15,670 nt of DNA, taken from Bacteroidaceae bacterium. GTDB lineage: Bacteria; Bacteroidota; Bacteroidia; Bacteroidales; Bacteroidaceae. The stretch covers positions 1 to 15,670 of the forward strand of contig CAAFRW010000025.1 in NCBI GenBank assembly GCA_900765575.1, read 5' to 3'. The notes under the pieces are model-generated. The model ran no database searches and was not told the DNA's origin. It was given only the letters and a program-made list of their open reading frames with translations. Of the stretch, positions 8,106 to 14,260 are shown one piece after another (position 1 is the first letter of the stretch; each line of letters starts with the position of its first letter). A program made the position numbers and the translations under genes.

Positions 8106-8486
8106 ATGAATCTATTAATGAACATCCTGTGGCTACTACTCGGCGGTATATTCACCTGCATCGAGTACTTGATAGCCAGTTTGCTGATGATGATAACCAT
8201 TATCGGCATCCCCTTTGGCCTGCAAACATTGAAAATGAGTATGCTCGCCCTGATGCCATTCGGAAAGAAAGTAATCAGCTGTCCCAATTCAGGCGGTTGT
8301 CTCTCGTTAACCATGAATATCTTGTGGATATTCTTAGGTGGTATTTGGATAAGCCTGTCCCATCTAGGCTTCGGCATTGTGCTATGTATTACCATCATCG
8401 GCATTCCATTCGGCATGCAACATTTTAAATTGGCGGCATTGGCACTCACCCCATTCGGCAAACGCATTGTAGAGACCTCTTATTAA
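8106..8486 (+). CDS. yccF: YccF-domain inner-membrane protein
   Basis: Encodes 126 residues, a small membrane protein of the YccF (DUF307) family; its molecular function is not established. It is made of two very similar halves. MNILWLLLGGI (5-15) recurs as MNILWIFLGGI (70-80), and ITIIGIPFG...PFGKK (30-55) recurs as ITIIGIPFG...PFGKR (95-120), a period of 65 residues. Each half has one or two hydrophobic segments separated by a short polar turn. There is no signal peptide apart from the first helix. It lies alone: the gene before it ends 205 bases upstream and a terminator follows. A promoter box with correct spacing was not seen. Confidence 0.88.
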   Translation: MNLLMNILWLLLGGIFTCIEYLIASLLMMITIIGIPFGLQTLKMSMLALMPFGKKVISCPNSGGCLSLTMNILWIFLGGIWISLSHLGFGIVLCITIIGIPFGMQHFKLAALALTPFGKRIVETSY

Positions 8487-8502
8487 AAACAATACATTGT
8501 TT

Positions 8503-8556
8503 CAGAGCGTAACAAATCTCACCTTAATGAGTTTGTTACGCTCTGTTTCTCGTTTT
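8503..8556 (+). terminator. Terminator between yccF and the convergent sigma operon
   Basis: A perfect 14-base stem pairs 8503-8516 (CAGAGCGTAACAAA) with 8532-8545, extended by four more pairs after a bulged T, with a 6-base loop. The plus strand continues TTTCTCGTTTTC. It ends yccF transcription; on the minus strand there is no T run, but the stem lies just past the stop codon of the gene ending at 8566. Confidence 0.8.
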
Positions 8557-8565
8557 CAGCACCTC

Positions 8566-9060
8566 CTAAAAATCCCACAAAGAGCGGTCTATCAGCCAAC
8601 GCCACAAAAGAACGCCAAAAAGAATCCAATAGCTATGATATAGATATGTAAAGACCAGAAAGAACGGTATAAGCAACACGAAACCAACTATATAAGTCCA
8701 TTTAGTGAACGATTTATACCGCTGCACATTCTTTATCTGCTTTTCCAAGTTCGTCTCCGCCCCTATCGTTTTCAAAAACCTGATTTCTACCAAGTGGACA
8801 GCTAAAACAAAAAGAAAAGCAATAAGTAGAACAGGTAAAAAGCGCAAACTGCCATTCAAACGGAAAAACTCGACAAACAGAAGGATAAATATTCCCACTA
8901 TAATGGTAAGGGATACTTTTGTTAACCGCACTATTTTCTGTTGGCAACTCTCTTTTTGACGCGACAGCATCTCTCTGATTTGCCCCTGATGAACCAACTC
9001 CTTTTCGCAGATACGTTCATTCAGCTCTTTCCATATTTTCTGAAAATTCTCGAGTTCCAT
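8566..9060 (-). CDS. Four-helix membrane protein, partner of ECF sigma factor 2
   Basis: Encodes 164 residues of no recognised family. The N-terminal 45 residues are polar and likely helical or coiled (MELENFQKIWKELNERICEK...). Hydrophobic helices are seen at about 47-66, 74-92, 120-140 and 142-158, arranged as two hairpins with a charged loop at 95-118. It starts 11 bases after the stop of the upstream ECF sigma gene, so the two form an operon. A soluble N-terminal region plus membrane helices next to a sigma gene suggests an anti-sigma or sensor role, but no known anti-sigma motif (such as a HxxxCxxC zinc site) is visible. Function is inferred from context only. Confidence 0.8.
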   Translation of the reverse strand: MELENFQKIWKELNERICEKELVHQGQIREMLSRQKESCQQKIVRLTKVSLTIIVGIFILLFVEFFRLNGSLRFLPVLLIAFLFVLAVHLVEIRFLKTIGAETNLEKQIKNVQRYKSFTKWTYIVGFVLLIPFFLVFTYLYHSYWILFGVLLWRWLIDRSLWDF

Positions 9061-9071
9061 ACTATTCCATT

Positions 9072-9548
9072 TTACAGATTCGACATATTCCTCAATTTCT
9101 CTTTAATACGATGTAGCTTTATCGCCACATTATTACGGTTCGTACCGGTAATTTCGGCAATCTCATCGTACAACTTTTCATCAAGCCATAGCAAAATGAA
9201 CATCCGGTCGGCTTTATCCAACTTCCTGATAAGCGCATACATCTCTTTCAGCAACTCACTGTGCTCACCCTCCTCCAGGATGTTCATATCCGACTCAAAA
9301 GGAACGTAATTATATCTCTTTTTCTTTCTTAAGTCCGTGATACAGGTATTCAGCGAAATGCGATACACCCACGTTACAAATGAGCTCTTCCCCTCGAAAC
9401 TCCGATACGACTTCCAGATATTGAAGACCGACTCCTGATACAAATCATTCACATCCTCTTCATTATCGGCATACATAAAGCATACTTTATAAATGATATG
9501 CTTGTGCTGCAACAACTTATCTATAAATTCCTGTTCTATGTTCATCAC
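9072..9548 (-). CDS. ECF-type RNA polymerase sigma factor (module 2)
   Basis: Encodes 158 residues. Region 2 covers about residues 10-78: YADNEEDVNDLYQESVFNIW is the core-binding helix and FEGKSSFVTWVYRISLNTC the -10 recognition segment. Region 4 covers about 100-152, with a helix-turn-helix around DEIAEITGTNRNNVAIKLHR. The start is MM, so 9548 or 9545 is possible. A promoter box on the minus strand at 9611-9618 lies 63 bases upstream, and ybeY is transcribed away from it. The membrane protein 11 bases downstream is the probable regulator of its activity. The target regulon is unknown. Confidence 0.93.
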   Translation of the reverse strand: MMNIEQEFIDKLLQHKHIIYKVCFMYADNEEDVNDLYQESVFNIWKSYRSFEGKSSFVTWVYRISLNTCITDLRKKKRYNYVPFESDMNILEEGEHSELLKEMYALIRKLDKADRMFILLWLDEKLYDEIAEITGTNRNNVAIKLHRIKEKLRNMSNL

Positions 9549-9610
9549 TTTCTACGGGACTTTTACTCAGTTAGTCGGGAAAACGGAAGAATAGTTACAT
9601 CCGAAAGCCT

Positions 9611-9618
9611 CAAAAGTA
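9611..9618 (-). promoter_or_regulatory. Bacteroides-type -7 box for sigma operon 2
   Basis: Read on the minus strand the bases are TACTTTTG, a full match to TAnnTTTG, giving a leader of roughly 55 bases before the sigma start. No TTTG -33 box at the usual distance is evident. Confidence 0.6.
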
Positions 9619-9671
9619 TATTTTTTCTATTTATTTATACGAGGAAAGGAACTATTTATTTAGATATTAGT

Positions 9672-9679
9672 TACTTTTG
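9672..9679 (+). promoter_or_regulatory. Bacteroides-type -7 box for ybeY
   Basis: TACTTTTG, identical to the box on the opposite strand at 9611-9618, lies 75 bases upstream of the ybeY start. The two boxes form a divergent promoter pair. No clear -33 box is seen. Confidence 0.65.
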
Positions 9680-9754
9680 CCTCAGCAAACGAGCCTTCCC
9701 ACCGGAAGAGCTCAAGAAACAACAATGTAGAACCCATTACAAATTCAGAACAAG

Positions 9755-10165
9755 ATGATAAGTTATCAAACAGAAGGCGTGAAAATGCCCGCTATCAAAA
9801 AGAGAGAAAACAACGCATGGATAAAATCGGTAGCGGCATCGTACGGCAAAAAAGTGGGCGAGATAGCCTATATTTTCTGTTCCGACGAAAAGATTCTGGA
9901 GGTAAACCAAGAATACCTGCAACACGACTACTACACCGACATCATCACTTTCGATTATTGCGAAGAAGACACTCTTAACGGCGACCTCTTTATCAGCCTC
10001 GACACCGTGCGTACGAATGCCGAACAGGTTGGCGCCACCTACGATGAAGAGCTACACCGCGTCATCATTCACGGCATCCTCCATCTATGCGGTATCAACG
10101 ATAAAGGTCCCGGCGAACGCGAACTGATGGAAGCTGCTGAAAACAAAGCCCTCCAAATGAGATAA
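9755..10165 (+). CDS. ybeY: Endoribonuclease YbeY (16S rRNA maturation)
   Basis: Encodes 136 residues of the YbeY (UPF0054) family, a metal-dependent endoribonuclease used in 16S rRNA 3'-end maturation and ribosome quality control. TDIITFDY (61-68) and NGDLFISLDTV (75-85) are typical family segments. The metal site is HGILHLCGINDKGPGEREL from residue 106. The first two ligands, His106 and His110, are present, but the third position is Asp116 where E. coli YbeY has a histidine (HGxLHLxGxxH). The rest of the family pattern, ending in EAAENKAL, is intact, so the gene looks functional with a variant ligand. It may start at Met1 or at Met11 (KMPAIKK); the longer form keeps the beginning of the first strand. 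Confidence 0.92.
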   Translation: MISYQTEGVKMPAIKKRENNAWIKSVAASYGKKVGEIAYIFCSDEKILEVNQEYLQHDYYTDIITFDYCEEDTLNGDLFISLDTVRTNAEQVGATYDEELHRVIIHGILHLCGINDKGPGERELMEAAENKALQMR

Positions 10166-10310
10166 GTCAGCCTCACATCACAGCCCAGCCAATATACAAA
10201 CTTGACCTCAGCAAGCCCCCAACAAACCACGCTCTACACACCCTCCTACACTCTTAAAAGAAAAAAGAACACACCCCGTAGGAGGCAAAAACAAAGAAAC
10301 AAAACCGCAT

Positions 10311-10570
10311 TTCACAGTAAAGAAGCACAAAACACCCATCATCCCAATCCACAAGAACAACAAAACAGCCCCACAACAATGGCGAAGCCGAGTCTCTCCC
10401 AAACATACACACAAAAAAACACAAAGAATTATCCCAGCATTTCACAAGAAAGAAGCACAAAATACCCATCATCCCAATCCACAAGAGGAACAAAACAGCC
10501 CCACAACAATGGCAAAGCCGAGTCCCCCCAAAAACATACACACAAAAAACAAAAGAAATGATTCCGGCAT
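10311..10570. repeat. Two tandem copies of a 130-base repeat
   Basis: Copy 1 is 10311-10440 and copy 2 is 10441-10570. Both begin TTCACA, share AAGAAGCACAAAA, CCCATCATCCCAATCCACAA, ACAAAACAGCCCCACAACAA and CATACACACAAAAAA, and end in GCAT, as does the sequence just before copy 1 (10307-10310). Estimated identity is about 85%. The core ATGGCGAAGCCGAG occurs at 10379 and, with one change, at 10509; it returns at 10634 in the third, diverged copy. The period of 130 is not a multiple of three, which argues against coding. Confidence 0.88.
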
Positions 10571-10690
10571 TTAGTGGAGAAGCGTGAAGAATTTTTCATC
10601 CTCTCCCGTAAAGAACGTTACCTCGTCCAAACGATGGCGAAGCCGAGTGCGTTTGGTAACGTTTAGGGAAAGGATGAAAAATTTAGCTTC
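10561..10690. repeat. Dispersed intergenic repeat, copy B, with long palindrome
   Basis: It begins ATTCCGGC like copy A at 6131 and carries the shared block at 10619-10649. A perfect 12-base inverted repeat pairs 10591-10602 (ATTTTTCATCCT) with 10671-10682, and inside it CGTTACC (10616-10622) and CCAAAC (10627-10632) pair imperfectly with GTTTGG and GGTAACG at 10651-10661. The whole 92-base palindrome encloses the core ATGGCGAAGCCGAG at its tip. Confidence 0.8.
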
Positions 10691-10725
10691 GGAACGGCAG
10701 CCGGCGCCTTTTCTTTTTGGTTCCG

Positions 10726-10753
10726 TTTTTCTTTTGTGCGCACAAAAGAAAAA
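10726..10753. terminator. Perfect 28-base palindrome, likely terminator of the fused membrane protein gene
   Basis: Bases 10726-10739 (TTTTTCTTTTGTGC) are the exact reverse complement of 10740-10753. The palindrome lies 6 bases after the stop codon of the minus-strand gene ending at 10760. Its stem with flanking A/T runs could stop transcription from either side. A weaker outer inverted repeat extends it to about 10709-10775, overlapping the end of that gene. Confidence 0.7.
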
Positions 10754-10759
10754 TGAACA

Positions 10760-11992
10760 TCACCCAAAAAAGAAATAACCAATAAAAATAGCCGCAATCA
10801 CCCCCGCCAAATCCGCCAACAAACCACAAGGCACAGCGTGACGCGTTTGTTTTATGCCCACACTTCCAAAGTAAACCGCAAGAATATAAAAAGTAGTATC
10901 CGTAGAACCCTGAAAGAGACATGCCAACCGGCCGACAAAAGAATCAGCTCCATAAGTAGTCATAGCATCCACCATCAAGCCACGTGCTCCACTCCCACTC
11001 AAAGGTTTCATCAAGGCTGTAGGCAACGCCCCCACAAAGTCGGTATCGCCCCCGCAGAAAGCCACCAGCCATTCCACCCCGCCAATAATCATATCCATGG
11101 CGCCGGAAGCCCGGAACACGCCGATAGCTACCAAAATCGCCACCAAATAAGGAATAATCCGCACCGCCGTATGGAAACCCTCTTTAGCGCCCTCGATAAA
11201 AGCCTCATACACATTGACGCGCTTACGGATGCCCGCCACAATGAATCCGATAATGACGACAAACAACAGGATATTAGCAACCGAAGTGGACATCACATCC
11301 ATCTGCGCACGCGACAAGGAATTAAAAAACCAGATAACCCCCGCCACAACCACACTCATACCTCCCAATGTAAGCAGCAATACTTTGTTAAGCAAATTGA
11401 TACGCTGATAAAAACTCACCGTGATAATACCCACCAAAGTAGAAAAAAAGGTGGCTAATAATATCGGCATAAACACATCTGTAGGTTGTGCCGCGCCTAA
11501 CTGCGCACGATACACCATGATACTGATAGGAATCAGCGTCAATCCGGAAGTATTGAGTACCAAGAACATAATCATCGGATTGGTTGCCGTATCTTTTTTA
11601 GGATTCAACTCCTGCAACTGCTCCATCGCCTTCAGTCCCATTGGCGTAGCGGCATTATCCAATCCCAGCATATTGGCAGCAATGTTCATAAAGATGGTGC
11701 CCGTAACCGGATGACCTTTTGGTATATCGGGAAACAAACGGCAAAACACCGGACTCAGCAAACGGGCAAAAGCAGCTACCACTCCCCCTTTTTCACCTAT
11801 TCGCATGATGCCTAGCCACAAAGAGAGTACCCCGGTTAGACCTAACGAAATGGTGAAAGCTGTTTCCGCCGAACTAAAAGTAGAATTCATAATAGCAGGA
11901 AACACCTCCATATCTCCCATAAAAAGGAGCTTTACCAAGGCTATAACAAAAGCTATTAAAAAGAAAGCAATCCAGATATAATTCAATACCAT
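10760..11992 (-). CDS. SpmA-SpmB fusion, nucleoside-recognition (Gate) membrane protein
   Basis: Encodes 410 residues. The N-terminal half matches SpmA-type proteins, with IFMNIAANMLGLDNAATPMG (100-119) as the signature. The C-terminal half matches SpmB, with LPTALMKPLSGSGARGLM (323-340), GSTDTTFYILAVYFGSVGIK (362-381) and a GLLADLAG end. About nine to ten hydrophobic segments are seen, including 5-25, 45-63, 140-160, 175-195, 203-223, 238-256, 278-295 and 395-410. In spore formers SpmA and SpmB are separate genes needed for spore core dehydration; here they are one protein in an organism that does not sporulate, so the role is probably transport of an unknown solute. A GGAG sequence sits 6 bases upstream of the ATG, an unusually good ribosome site for this window. 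Confidence 0.9.
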   Translation of the reverse strand: MVLNYIWIAFFLIAFVIALVKLLFMGDMEVFPAIMNSTFSSAETAFTISLGLTGVLSLWLGIMRIGEKGGVVAAFARLLSPVFCRLFPDIPKGHPVTGTIFMNIAANMLGLDNAATPMGLKAMEQLQELNPKKDTATNPMIMFLVLNTSGLTLIPISIMVYRAQLGAAQPTDVFMPILLATFFSTLVGIITVSFYQRINLLNKVLLLTLGGMSVVVAGVIWFFNSLSRAQMDVMSTSVANILLFVVIIGFIVAGIRKRVNVYEAFIEGAKEGFHTAVRIIPYLVAILVAIGVFRASGAMDMIIGGVEWLVAFCGGDTDFVGALPTALMKPLSGSGARGLMVDAMTTYGADSFVGRLACLFQGSTDTTFYILAVYFGSVGIKQTRHAVPCGLLADLAGVIAAIFIGYFFFG

Positions 11993-12043
11993 AAATCTCC
12001 GACTTTATCTATATGATTACACAAAAAAGACTTTTTCGCGCAA

Positions 12044-12051
12044 CAAAGGTA
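12044..12051 (-). promoter_or_regulatory. Bacteroides-type -7 box for the fused Spm gene
   Basis: The minus strand reads TACCTTTG, a match to TAnnTTTG, 52 bases upstream of the start codon at 11992. No clear -33 box is present. Confidence 0.6.
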
Positions 12052-12114
12052 GGAATAAAAATCGTGGGGCACATTCCATTTACACTAAGAATCTGCTTAG
12101 AACCTTAAATATCG

Positions 12115-12152
12115 GGAAAAGAGAATGTCCGCCTACATCACGCAGACGGACA
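12115..12152 (-). terminator. Terminator of sigma operon 3
   Basis: TGTCCG (12126-12131) pairs with CGGACA (12147-12152), with a partly paired extension inward. On the minus strand the stem is followed by ATTCTCTTTTCCC, a T-rich run. It lies about 40 bases after the stop of the gene ending at 12194. Confidence 0.65.
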
Positions 12153-12193
12153 CCCATGATTTTACTTATTGAATTTTGTGAGAGATTTCTTGT

Positions 12194-12760
12194 TTAATTC
12201 ATTACATAAGCAGCTCGGGAACACCACAACGAAGGGTCGATGCGCTCATAATAAGACGTGAGCCGCTTTGTCTTTCCTTTTTCTATTACTATCGAGAGCT
12301 TCACTTCTCCGGTAGTGCTCACCGACAGGGAATACATGCTATGGGAATTCTTATCATCGAACTTCAACATATAATTAATGTAATTCGCTTTTTTCGTTGT
12401 TCGCACCGTCGATGAATATCTTGTTGACGAAGAACCCTTGCTGGAAGTAGAAACCGAAATTTTCGATTCTCTCAGGTTCGGATTACGATTCTTTGTTGCG
12501 CTGGTAGCCTTGCTTTCCTCTTTTTCGAAAGCATTTTCCAACTTCTTTGCCATCTTCTCATCTTCGAAAGTGAATGATTTTACTACCTGAATGATGTCTT
12601 TCCCTTGCGGATCGCGCTTCACCACTGAAGTGATGTTGATATCATCCCGTTTCTCTAATTCGACAACCAAATTATCAATACTCTTTTGTGCCAAGCCTGC
12701 CGTACTCCCGCAAAAGATTAACAGCAGGCTGGCTATTGCAACTAAAGTTCTTGTTTTCAT
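12194..12760 (-). CDS. Exported serine-rich protein of sigma operon 3 (unknown function)
   Basis: Encodes 188 residues from the preferred start at 12760; an upstream ATG at 12799 would add 13 lysine-rich residues before the signal peptide. AGAG precedes the chosen start. Residues 1-24 form a signal peptide (MKTRTLVAIASLLLIF..., cleavage near GLAQ). A first domain (25-82) has INITSVVKRDPQGKDIIQVV and a charged helix. Residues 83-122 are a low-complexity linker of serine, threonine and lysine (for example SVSTSSKGSSSTRYSSTVR). A second domain (125-170) looks strand-rich. It resembles Bacteroides proteins of unknown function encoded after sigma/anti-sigma pairs (DUF5024- or DUF4252-like); the exact family is uncertain. 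It is probably periplasmic or surface-located, and co-transcribed with the two genes upstream. Confidence 0.75.
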   Translation of the reverse strand: MKTRTLVAIASLLLIFCGSTAGLAQKSIDNLVVELEKRDDINITSVVKRDPQGKDIIQVVKSFTFEDEKMAKKLENAFEKEESKATSATKNRNPNLRESKISVSTSSKGSSSTRYSSTVRTTKKANYINYMLKFDDKNSHSMYSLSVSTTGEVKLSIVIEKGKTKRLTSYYERIDPSLWCSRAAYVMN

Positions 12761-12899
12761 AACTCTTTTATTTTTAATGTTTTCTTTTATTCGCTTCAAT
12801 AATACTTCTTAAATTAAGGTGACTGTGTCTAACCCTTCATGTTCTCAAAATGGCAGCGCACCCAACCTCAAGGTTTACAACAAAGTTTTGCCTATTTCC

Positions 12900-13517
12900 C
12901 TATTTCAATGCCTCTTGTATCGCCTGGCGCATCTCTTCATCAGGAACATCATCCATCAGTTCCTGCTCTAAGTCCTCCTCAGTTATCGCATAAAAAGTGA
13001 CATCCTGTTCGGCCAGACACTTCTCCATTCTATCCGCCTCTTCCAACGTTTCCTGTATATAAGGCATAATCCGCTTTACATCCGCAATCCGCTTACCGTT
13101 AATCACCACATAACTGCCTTCATAGCATTTCCATTCGGCAGACATCTCTTTGTACTTGTCCCATGCCATCCATCCCAGTCCCAACACTATCACCACACTT
13201 GCCGCGATACCGGCACTCCATACAACAAGCGGAATATGGATGTGCCTCTTCTCTTTCGGCATCGGAAAGTCTTCCGGTTTACCGGGCATTCCGGCTTCAT
13301 ACCAGGCAAACATCCGAATCTGCTCCCGCAAATGTTTCGGCACGTTTCCACTCCGGAAGAACCGGTAAATAGCCTGTTCCTCTTCATTCGTGGTTTCGCC
13401 GTTCATAAACCGCTCCACCCATTCATCGATATTTCGCCTGGTCACCTTCATTCTTTCATTGTGCCGGAGAGCCTCCGGTTTATGGTTATTATCTCTATTT
13501 TGCGGGTTTGTTTTCAT
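12900..13517 (-). CDS. Single-pass membrane protein, putative anti-sigma factor
   Basis: Encodes 205 residues. The N-terminal 90 residues are cytoplasmic in character, including RRNIDEWVERFMNGETTNEE (27-46) and EEQAIYRFFRSGNVPKHLRE (46-65), a pattern common in Bacteroidetes anti-sigma proteins (low-similarity FecR-type N-termini). One membrane helix spans about 94-119, and the C-terminal 85 residues, predicted periplasmic, are acidic and end in DDVPDEEMRQAIQEALK. The full FecR periplasmic domain is missing. It follows the sigma gene by 67 bases and precedes the exported protein by 139 bases, so it is the middle gene of a sigma, anti-sigma, effector operon. AAGG precedes the start at 13517; Met23 (13451) is an alternative. 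Confidence 0.8.
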   Translation of the reverse strand: MKTNPQNRDNNHKPEALRHNERMKVTRRNIDEWVERFMNGETTNEEEQAIYRFFRSGNVPKHLREQIRMFAWYEAGMPGKPEDFPMPKEKRHIHIPLVVWSAGIAASVVIVLGLGWMAWDKYKEMSAEWKCYEGSYVVINGKRIADVKRIMPYIQETLEEADRMEKCLAEQDVTFYAITEEDLEQELMDDVPDEEMRQAIQEALK

Positions 13518-13584
13518 ACCTTTCGTTTTCCTTTCTTTATTGATATCCGGATGTTTCCATTCCGCATCCGGCTATTTCTATCTT

Positions 13585-14076
13585 CTACCTCAACTTCATA
13601 AATTGCTCTTTTACCTTTCTGCGAGCCCTCGAAAGATTTGCTCTCACAGCCACAGCATTACTATTTATAATCCTGGCTATTTCATCCACTTCCAAGCCCT
13701 CTATATGTTTCATCCGCAACACAGCCTGTTGCAAATCGGGCAAAGCATTCACCAAGTTCAGTATCTCTTCCTCCTCTTCCTTCTCCATCCATTTCTCCTC
13801 CACGGTAGTTTCATCTACCATTGCCAGGTTGGACAAGTCGTGCTCCATTTCCCTCTTATCACGAAGATTGTTTAAACACAAATGCTTCGTCATCACAGAA
13901 GCCAATGCCCCTATCGAACGATATTGTTCCAACCGGTCACGCATAAACCATAGTTTAAGCAATGTCTCCTGAACAATATCCTCAGCTTCATCCACGCTTC
14001 CTGTATATCGGACAGCCAAATTGAGCAGCATCGGGCGCATACACTTTGCCTCTATTTCGAATTGGTGTGTTTCCAT
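13585..14076 (-). CDS. ECF-type RNA polymerase sigma factor (module 3)
   Basis: Encodes 163 residues from the ATG at 14076. The open frame continues upstream to 14271, but that part is hydrophobic and unlike a sigma factor, and a promoter box at 14093-14100 lies inside it, so the shorter start is chosen. Region 2 is at about 12-75, with VDEAEDIVQETLLKLWFMRD for core binding. A short acidic run (KEEEEEILN) links to region 4 at about 105-160, with LPDLQQAVLRMKHIEGLEVD and a helix-turn-helix around DEIARIINSNAVAVRANLSR. It heads the operon with the putative anti-sigma factor and the exported serine-rich protein. Confidence 0.93.
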   Translation of the reverse strand: METHQFEIEAKCMRPMLLNLAVRYTGSVDEAEDIVQETLLKLWFMRDRLEQYRSIGALASVMTKHLCLNNLRDKREMEHDLSNLAMVDETTVEEKWMEKEEEEEILNLVNALPDLQQAVLRMKHIEGLEVDEIARIINSNAVAVRANLSRARRKVKEQFMKLR

Positions 14077-14092
14077 CTTCACTAGTATGACA

Positions 14093-14100
14093 CAAAAATA
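14093..14100 (-). promoter_or_regulatory. Bacteroides-type -7 box for sigma operon 3
   Basis: The minus strand reads TATTTTTG, matching TAnnTTTG, 17 bases from the start at 14076, giving a leader of about 10 bases. A perfect 10-base palindrome, ATCTGCAGAT at 14114-14123, lies about 14-23 bases upstream of the box, where the -33 element would be, and could be an operator. Confidence 0.6.
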
Positions 14101-14190
14101 ATGAAAACGTGACATCTGCAGATAAAAAAATATAGCAAATTCCCATTTCTTAAAAATGTTACTCTTCAACCCTTTATTTTCCGTATAAAA

Positions 14191-14223
14191 TGTTGTCAGA
14201 TGGCAACAAAACCCATACTTTTG
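14191..14223 (+). promoter_or_regulatory. Promoter with operator-like palindrome for the small HTH gene
   Basis: TACTTTTG at 14216-14223 matches TAnnTTTG. Twenty bases upstream, GTTG at 14192-14195 stands in for the TTTG -33 box. Over it lies an imperfect palindrome, TGTTGTC-AGAT-GGCAACA (14191-14208), with one G-T pair. The palindrome covers the -33 element and part of the spacer, a position suited to repression. Confidence 0.6.
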
Positions 14224-14260
14224 CCTCATAAAAGTGAAAAGTTTCTGATTAATTACTAAA

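Larger units (their letters stand above)
10166..10759. other. Repeat-rich gene-free block
   Basis: About 594 bases without a credible gene. From 10170 to 10560 the plus strand is strikingly poor in G and rich in A and C. It contains two 130-base tandem repeats, a third related copy that includes a long palindrome, and a perfect 28-base palindrome at the end of the next gene; these are listed separately. An open frame at 10202-10561 runs through the repeats but is not considered a gene. Confidence 0.75.

Noticed and set aside
10202..10561. 119-codon open frame on the plus strand through the tandem repeats
   Set aside because: It is made of the A/C-rich 130-base repeats, the repeat period shifts the reading frame between copies, the product is low-complexity (K, T, Q, P, N, S), and there is no promoter or ribosome site.
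12761..12899. Possible promoter between the anti-sigma and serine-rich protein genes
   Set aside because: No TAnnTTTG match on the minus strand and only a 5-base inverted repeat (AACCT/AGGTT), so the genes are treated as one operon.
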